A stretch of DNA of 64,000 bases from Sphingobium lactosutens DS20 (GTDB lineage: Bacteria; Pseudomonadota; Alphaproteobacteria; Sphingomonadales; Sphingomonadaceae): contig NZ_ATDP01000110.1 in assembly GCF_000445105.1 (NCBI RefSeq), positions 62,001 to 126,000 on the forward strand. The letters are read 5' to 3'. The translations under genes were made by a program, and so were the position numbers. Shown here piece after piece: positions 60,156 through 64,000 of this stretch. Within the stretch, counting starts at the first letter, position 1. Every line of letters starts with the position of its first letter. The notes below the pieces were generated by a model. That model saw only the letters and a list, made by a program, of their open reading frames with translations. It made no database searches and was not told the origin of the DNA.

Positions 60156-61793
60156 TCAGCTTTTGCGTTTGAATGACGTGGCATCGGCTTGGTCCCACCA
60201 TTTGGCGAGCCGTGCGTCTCGCGCGCCGTCCAGCAACTCACCGGCCTCTACGAACGGATAGAGTTCGTCCATGGAGCGCATCTCGACGGCGCTGATCCGC
60301 TGCCGCAACCCATCGGGCGTAAACTCATCCGGAGAAGTCAGGCCACAGGCCACCACGATCTCGTGCAGGGCGTCGAGCGTGCTGCGCTGGAAACGCGCGA
60401 CCCGCTCCGCTTTTTCCGGGATGACCAATGCGCGCTGACGGGCGGGGGACTGGGTCGCGACGCCAGTGGGACAGGTGTCGGCATGGCATCGCATCGACTG
60501 TACGCACCCCAAGGAGAACATGAAGGCGCGTGCCGCATTGCACCAGTCAGCGCCCAGTGCCGCATTCATCGCGATACCGGCGCCCGATGTGATCTTTCCA
60601 GAGGCGGCGAGCCGGATCCGGCCCTTGAGGTTCGTGCCGACCAGTGCGTTGCGGGCCAGCATCAAGCCTTCGCGCAATGGCATGCCGACGCGGTCGGACA
60701 ATTCGGTAGGAGCAGCGCCGGTACCACCCTCCGCGCCGTCTATAACGATAAAGTCGACCAATATGCCGGTTTCCAGCATCGCCTTCATCACCGCGAACAA
60801 TTCGTGAGGATAGCCGACGCACAATTTGAGCCCGACCGGCTTGCCGCCCGACAAGTCCCGCATCCGGGCGGCGAACTCGACCAGTTCGATAGGCGTCGAA
60901 AAGGCACTGTGGCCGGGCGGGGAGAGGCAATCCTGCCCCTGCGGCACGTCGCGGGTCTGCGCTATTTCCGCCGTCACCTTGGGGCCGGGCAGCAGGCCGC
61001 CATGGCCGGGCTTGGCGCCCTGGCTCAGCTTGATCTCGGTCATTTTCACGGCGTCGTGTGCGGCTCGGTCGGAGAAATGGGCTGGGTCGAAATGGCCGTC
61101 CTTGTCGCGGCACCCGAAATAGCCCGAGCCGACTTCCCAGACGATGTCGCCGCCATGCTTCAAATGATAGGGCGAGAGTCCACCCTCGCCAGTGTCGTGA
61201 TAAAAGCCGCCTTGCTTCGCCCCGAGATTCAGCGCCTCTATCGCGTGGGCCCCCAGTGCGCCAAAACTCATGGCCGAGATATTGAGCCGCGCCGCGCTGT
61301 AAGGACGGCTGCATTGATCCGTGCCAACATGCACCCGCGTTTCTTTCGGCGCGTTGTGGGACGGAGCGATTGAATGGGCGAGCCATTCATATTCGTCGGA
61401 ATAAACATCCAGTTCGGTGCCAAAGGGATGGGCATCGACCTCACCCTTGGCCCGTGCGTAGACCAGCGACCGCTCGTCATGACTGAAGGGGCGGCCATCG
61501 AGATCGCTCTCGACAATATAGGCGCGCAGGAACGGGCGCAGCCACTCGAAGAACCAGCGCGCGCGCGCGGAGACCGGATAATTGCGGCGCAGCGAATGAC
61601 GTGTCTGGAACAGATCGATCAGCGCCACCAGCAATATCGGCCCGAACAGCAGCAACGCCCACAGGGCATGCGGATGCCGCCCACGGATGATGAGGGTCGC
61701 GATGGTCCCCGCCAGGGCGAGCAGCAGCAACAGGTTGCGCGACAAGGCGTGATCGCGCGTGAGCGCGGCGGTGATGCTCGACTGCGGCCTCAT
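60156..61793 (-). CDS. Membrane-anchored FMN-binding glutamate-synthase-like protein
   Basis: A 545-residue protein with two N-terminal membrane helices (about 20-38 and 42-60) and a TIM-barrel domain like the synthase half of glutamate synthase. SAMSFGALGAHAIEALNLG, EGGLSPYH, KLSQGAKPGHGGLLPGPKV, DGAEGGTGAAP and the cluster-type Cys motif CVQSMRCHADTCPTGVAT match the GltB FMN and 3Fe-4S region. The glutaminase domain and C-terminal helix are missing, so true GOGAT activity is unlikely. Its start overlaps the upstream poxB stop by 4 nt. Confidence 0.87.
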   Translation of the reverse strand: MRPQSSITAALTRDHALSRNLLLLLALAGTIATLIIRGRHPHALWALLLFGPILLVALIDLFQTRHSLRRNYPVSARARWFFEWLRPFLRAYIVESDLDGRPFSHDERSLVYARAKGEVDAHPFGTELDVYSDEYEWLAHSIAPSHNAPKETRVHVGTDQCSRPYSAARLNISAMSFGALGAHAIEALNLGAKQGGFYHDTGEGGLSPYHLKHGGDIVWEVGSGYFGCRDKDGHFDPAHFSDRAAHDAVKMTEIKLSQGAKPGHGGLLPGPKVTAEIAQTRDVPQGQDCLSPPGHSAFSTPIELVEFAARMRDLSGGKPVGLKLCVGYPHELFAVMKAMLETGILVDFIVIDGAEGGTGAAPTELSDRVGMPLREGLMLARNALVGTNLKGRIRLAASGKITSGAGIAMNAALGADWCNAARAFMFSLGCVQSMRCHADTCPTGVATQSPARQRALVIPEKAERVARFQRSTLDALHEIVVACGLTSPDEFTPDGLRQRISAVEMRSMDELYPFVEAGELLDGARDARLAKWWDQADATSFKRKS

Positions 61794-63502
61794 GACAGCA
61801 GATTCTGGATAATGCCCTTCACGTCGCCGCCACGTCCATTAAGTATCGCTTTCGCTGAGTAAAGTGCCATGCCGGCGACCTGGTCGACGGCAACCTTGGG
61901 GGGCATGACCAGTTCGAACCGGTCGGTCACGACGTCGAGCAGGGCCGGGCCGGGAGCAGCCAGCCAGTCCTGCACGTCCTGCTCCAGCCGCTCCGCCTGC
62001 TCCACGCGCCGGCCCCACAGGCCCATCGCTTCCGCCACGCGGGCGAAGTCGGGATTGAGCAGGTCAGTATAGGTATCGAGCAATCCCTCGACCTTCTGCT
62101 CGATCTCCACGAAATCGAGTGCGCCATTGTTGAAGATCGCGACCTTGATCGGCAGCTTTTCCTGCACGGCCGTCAGTAGATCGCCAAGCAGCATCGCGAT
62201 GCCGCCGTCGCCGGACAGCGAGATGACGGTTCGATCGGGATAGGCTGCTTTGGCGCCCAGAGCCTGTGGCATGGCATTTGCCATTGTGCCGTGGCTCAGA
62301 CTGATGACGGTGCGGTTCTGCCCGGTGGACGCGACATGGCGCAGGCACCAGACCATCGGCGATCCGCCGTCCGCCGTGTAGATCGTATCGGGCGGCGCGG
62401 CGCGGGAGATGACCTCCGTCAGATATTGGGGATGGATGGCGCCGCCCTTGCCGACCGTCGCATGGCGCCCTTCTTTCTCGACGCTGCGAGCACGGTGGTC
62501 CAGACACTCGGCGAGAAAATGGCGATCGTCGCGCGATGGCACGCGCGGCAGCAGGGCGTCGAGCGTCGCACCGACATCGCCGACCACGCCGAGGTCGACG
62601 GGATGCCGGCGCCCCAGATGCGATCCGTCCAGATCGACCTGAATGATCATCGCCTTGTCCGGATAGAATTGTCGCCACGCGAAGTCGCAGCCCAGCAGCA
62701 GCAGCGTGTCGCAGGTCATCAGCGCATGATAGCCTGCCTCTCCTCCGAAGATGCCGGTCATGCCTACATCGAAGGGGTTGTCATGTTCCAGAAAATCCTT
62801 GGCGCGAGAGGTATGGGCGACCGGGGCCTGAAGCATATTGGCGAGCGCGACCACCTGGTCATGCGCTCCCTCGCAACCCGACCCGCCATAGATGGCGATC
62901 TTCTTCCCTTGGGCGAGCGTCGCGGCGATCTGGTCCAGTTCCACGTCGCTAGGGCGAACCTGTGGCTGTGGACGATGGACCGAGAAAGGCGGCTCGTCCG
63001 GCGCCTTGGCACTGGAGATGTCGGCGGGCACGATCAGCACGGCGACCCCGCGTTTTGAGAGAGCCGCCTGCGCGGCCATCGCCGTCTTGCGCCGAGCCTG
63101 CGCAGGCGTCCGGATTTCTTCGCAAAAGACGCTGCACGACTGATAGACGGATTTGAAGTCGACCTCCTGCGGGAAATCGAAGCCAAGTTCGTCGCGCACG
63201 ATCTGGCTGGCGATCAGGACGACCGGCGCGCGGTTGCGATGAGATTCGAACAAGCCGTTGATGAAATGCAGGCTGCCGGGGCCGCAGGATCCAGCGCAGA
63301 GCGCAAGCTCGCCCGTCAGCAGGGCGTCCGCACCCGCCGCAAATCCCCCGGCCTCCTCATGCCGCATATGGACCCACCGGATATCGCTCTGCCGAATGGC
63401 GTCCGTCACATGATTGAGCGTGTCGCCTGGAATGCCATAGCATCGGCTGGCACCCGCCGCCTGCAGGGTTTCCACGATCACCGTCGCCACTGTTTTCGCC
63501 AT
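61790..63502 (-). CDS. poxB: Thiamine-diphosphate pyruvate dehydrogenase (quinone) / PoxB-like oxidase
   Basis: A 570-residue ThDP enzyme of the acetolactate synthase/pyruvate oxidase type. CYGIPGDTLNHVTDAI and HMRHEEAGGFAAGADALL (catalytic Glu about 50) start the pyrimidine domain. The central FAD-type domain has IAIYGGSGCEGAHDQVVALA. The ThDP-Mg motif is SLSGDGGIAMLLGDLLTAV then IFNNGALDF. The end, YSAKAILNGRGGDVKGIIQN, resembles the membrane-binding tail of PoxB, suggesting decarboxylation of pyruvate to acetate with electrons to quinone. Substrate remains inferred. Confidence 0.88.
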   Translation of the reverse strand: MAKTVATVIVETLQAAGASRCYGIPGDTLNHVTDAIRQSDIRWVHMRHEEAGGFAAGADALLTGELALCAGSCGPGSLHFINGLFESHRNRAPVVLIASQIVRDELGFDFPQEVDFKSVYQSCSVFCEEIRTPAQARRKTAMAAQAALSKRGVAVLIVPADISSAKAPDEPPFSVHRPQPQVRPSDVELDQIAATLAQGKKIAIYGGSGCEGAHDQVVALANMLQAPVAHTSRAKDFLEHDNPFDVGMTGIFGGEAGYHALMTCDTLLLLGCDFAWRQFYPDKAMIIQVDLDGSHLGRRHPVDLGVVGDVGATLDALLPRVPSRDDRHFLAECLDHRARSVEKEGRHATVGKGGAIHPQYLTEVISRAAPPDTIYTADGGSPMVWCLRHVASTGQNRTVISLSHGTMANAMPQALGAKAAYPDRTVISLSGDGGIAMLLGDLLTAVQEKLPIKVAIFNNGALDFVEIEQKVEGLLDTYTDLLNPDFARVAEAMGLWGRRVEQAERLEQDVQDWLAAPGPALLDVVTDRFELVMPPKVAVDQVAGMALYSAKAILNGRGGDVKGIIQNLLS

Positions 63503-63713
63503 CGCATCCTCGCTCGCCTGTGAGACGCAAAGGAAAGCGACGACCGGCCCGCATGTTCCGTTGCAAGGGCGTTATGGTCGATCGCTGGCTATCATTTGGG
63601 CGCAATATGTCCCGCACAAATTTCGGTGGTTTCACGCAGGGTATTAAAAGGCTGAGTGTCCGCTTCTCGGATCGATGAGGCTGCGGTCGAGCGGCGACTA
63701 CGGATCGATATTC

Positions 63714-64000
63714 TCAACTCGCGCCGCCGATAGCGCCTGGCGTGAGCGCCAGCGCCATGAGAAGGAGCGCAATGCTGATATAGCCCCATATTCCCATGCC
63801 GCGCCACGCTAGCTGCCAGCCATTTCCATGCCGTTGAGCGACCTTTGCCAGCCGGGTCGCGTAGATCATAGTGCCGGTAACTGCCATGGCAGTGAGCGCC
63901 GCGCCGAAGACGAACCAGATTATCTTCGTCCAGAGGCCACCAAATGTGCCGAAGTGCAGCGGGTCAGCCATCTCGGAAATGCGCTGATGGACACTGAGGT
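63714..64000 (-). CDS. PepSY-associated membrane protein, 3' end only
   Basis: Cut by the window edge; only the last 95 codons are visible. The segment reads LSVHQRISEMADPLHFGTF, then GLWTKIIWFVFGAALTAMAV and TGTMIYATRL, and a last helix YISIALLLMALALTP. The DPLHFG-x-FGGLWxKIIWF block is characteristic of PepSY-TM (iron-uptake/reductase-associated) proteins. The true start lies beyond 64000. An internal ATG at 63971 should not be taken as the start. Confidence 0.82.
   Translation of the reverse strand, partial: LSVHQRISEMADPLHFGTFGGLWTKIIWFVFGAALTAMAVTGTMIYATRLAKVAQRHGNGWQLAWRGMGIWGYISIALLLMALALTPGAIGGAS

Noticed and set aside
1-64000. CRISPR arrays, rRNA genes, insertion sequences with transposases
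   Set aside because: No regularly spaced repeats with unique spacers, no rRNA-like sequence and no transposase family seen in the window.

Overview
The window is GC-rich alphaproteobacterial chromosome, most likely from Sphingomonadales (a Sphingobium/Sphingomonas-like genus). This rests on gene order and protein style, not on a database search. Supporting signs are the dnaA-rpsT-mutM-(treA)-ubiE-ubiB-coaBC-dut neighbourhood, the lptD-surA-pdxA-rsmA operon, rsmI-yraN-gshB, a single bifunctional Rel protein, and families of short palindromic intergenic repeats.

Layout. 1-9189: a co-directional flagellar block, flgE-flgF-flgG-flgH-flgI-flgJ-flgK-flgL-motA-motB, with a near-consensus sigma-54 promoter before flgG. 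A palindromic repeat has been absorbed into the flgI signal-peptide region. 9190-10262: a gene-free repeat island with a decayed GIY-YIG nuclease gene framed by inverted hairpins. 10263-17503: regulators (a LytTR two-component pair, HxlR, Rel) and a PadR / SEDS-like membrane protein / membrane-anchored esterase cassette with its own palindromic operator. 17504-25597: rplJL after a long leader, xerC, dedA, gshB, yraN, rsmI, an LpoA-like lipoprotein and a dicarboxylate symporter. 25608-37113: PPIase, dnaA, rpsT, mutM, trehalase, then the ubiE-ubiB-mntA-hepT-coaBC-dut-(secreted protein)-ThiF/MoeB-DsrE run, whose genes mostly overlap by 1-26 nt. 37119-40058: an XRE regulator operon with repeated operators, a GST, a membrane protein and ndk. 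40237-47902: holC-pepA, and divergently lptD-surA-pdxA-rsmA. 47906-56473: BlaI/BlaR1-type sensor pair, PilZ protein, rpoZ with a TTG start, a phospholipase-D protein, secreted proteins, a two-component system whose response regulator is frameshifted, and a TSUP permease. 56827-64000: alanine dehydrogenase with a divergent Lrp regulator, a PPIase, tRNA-Ser(GGA), an FMN glutamate-synthase-like protein coupled to a PoxB-type pyruvate oxidase, and the 3' end of a PepSY membrane protein cut by the window edge.

How it fits together. Most of the window is housekeeping: motility, outer-membrane biogenesis (LptD, SurA), ribosome maturation (RsmA, RsmI, L10, L7/L12, S20), ubiquinone and CoA synthesis, and nucleotide hygiene (Dut, Ndk, MutM). 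The accessory or odd elements are the PadR/SEDS/esterase cassette, the MNT-HEPN pair embedded in the ubiB-coaBC operon, the XRE/membrane operon, the BlaI/BlaR1 pair without an adjacent beta-lactamase, the repeat island, and two damaged genes (GIY-YIG nuclease and OmpR-type regulator).
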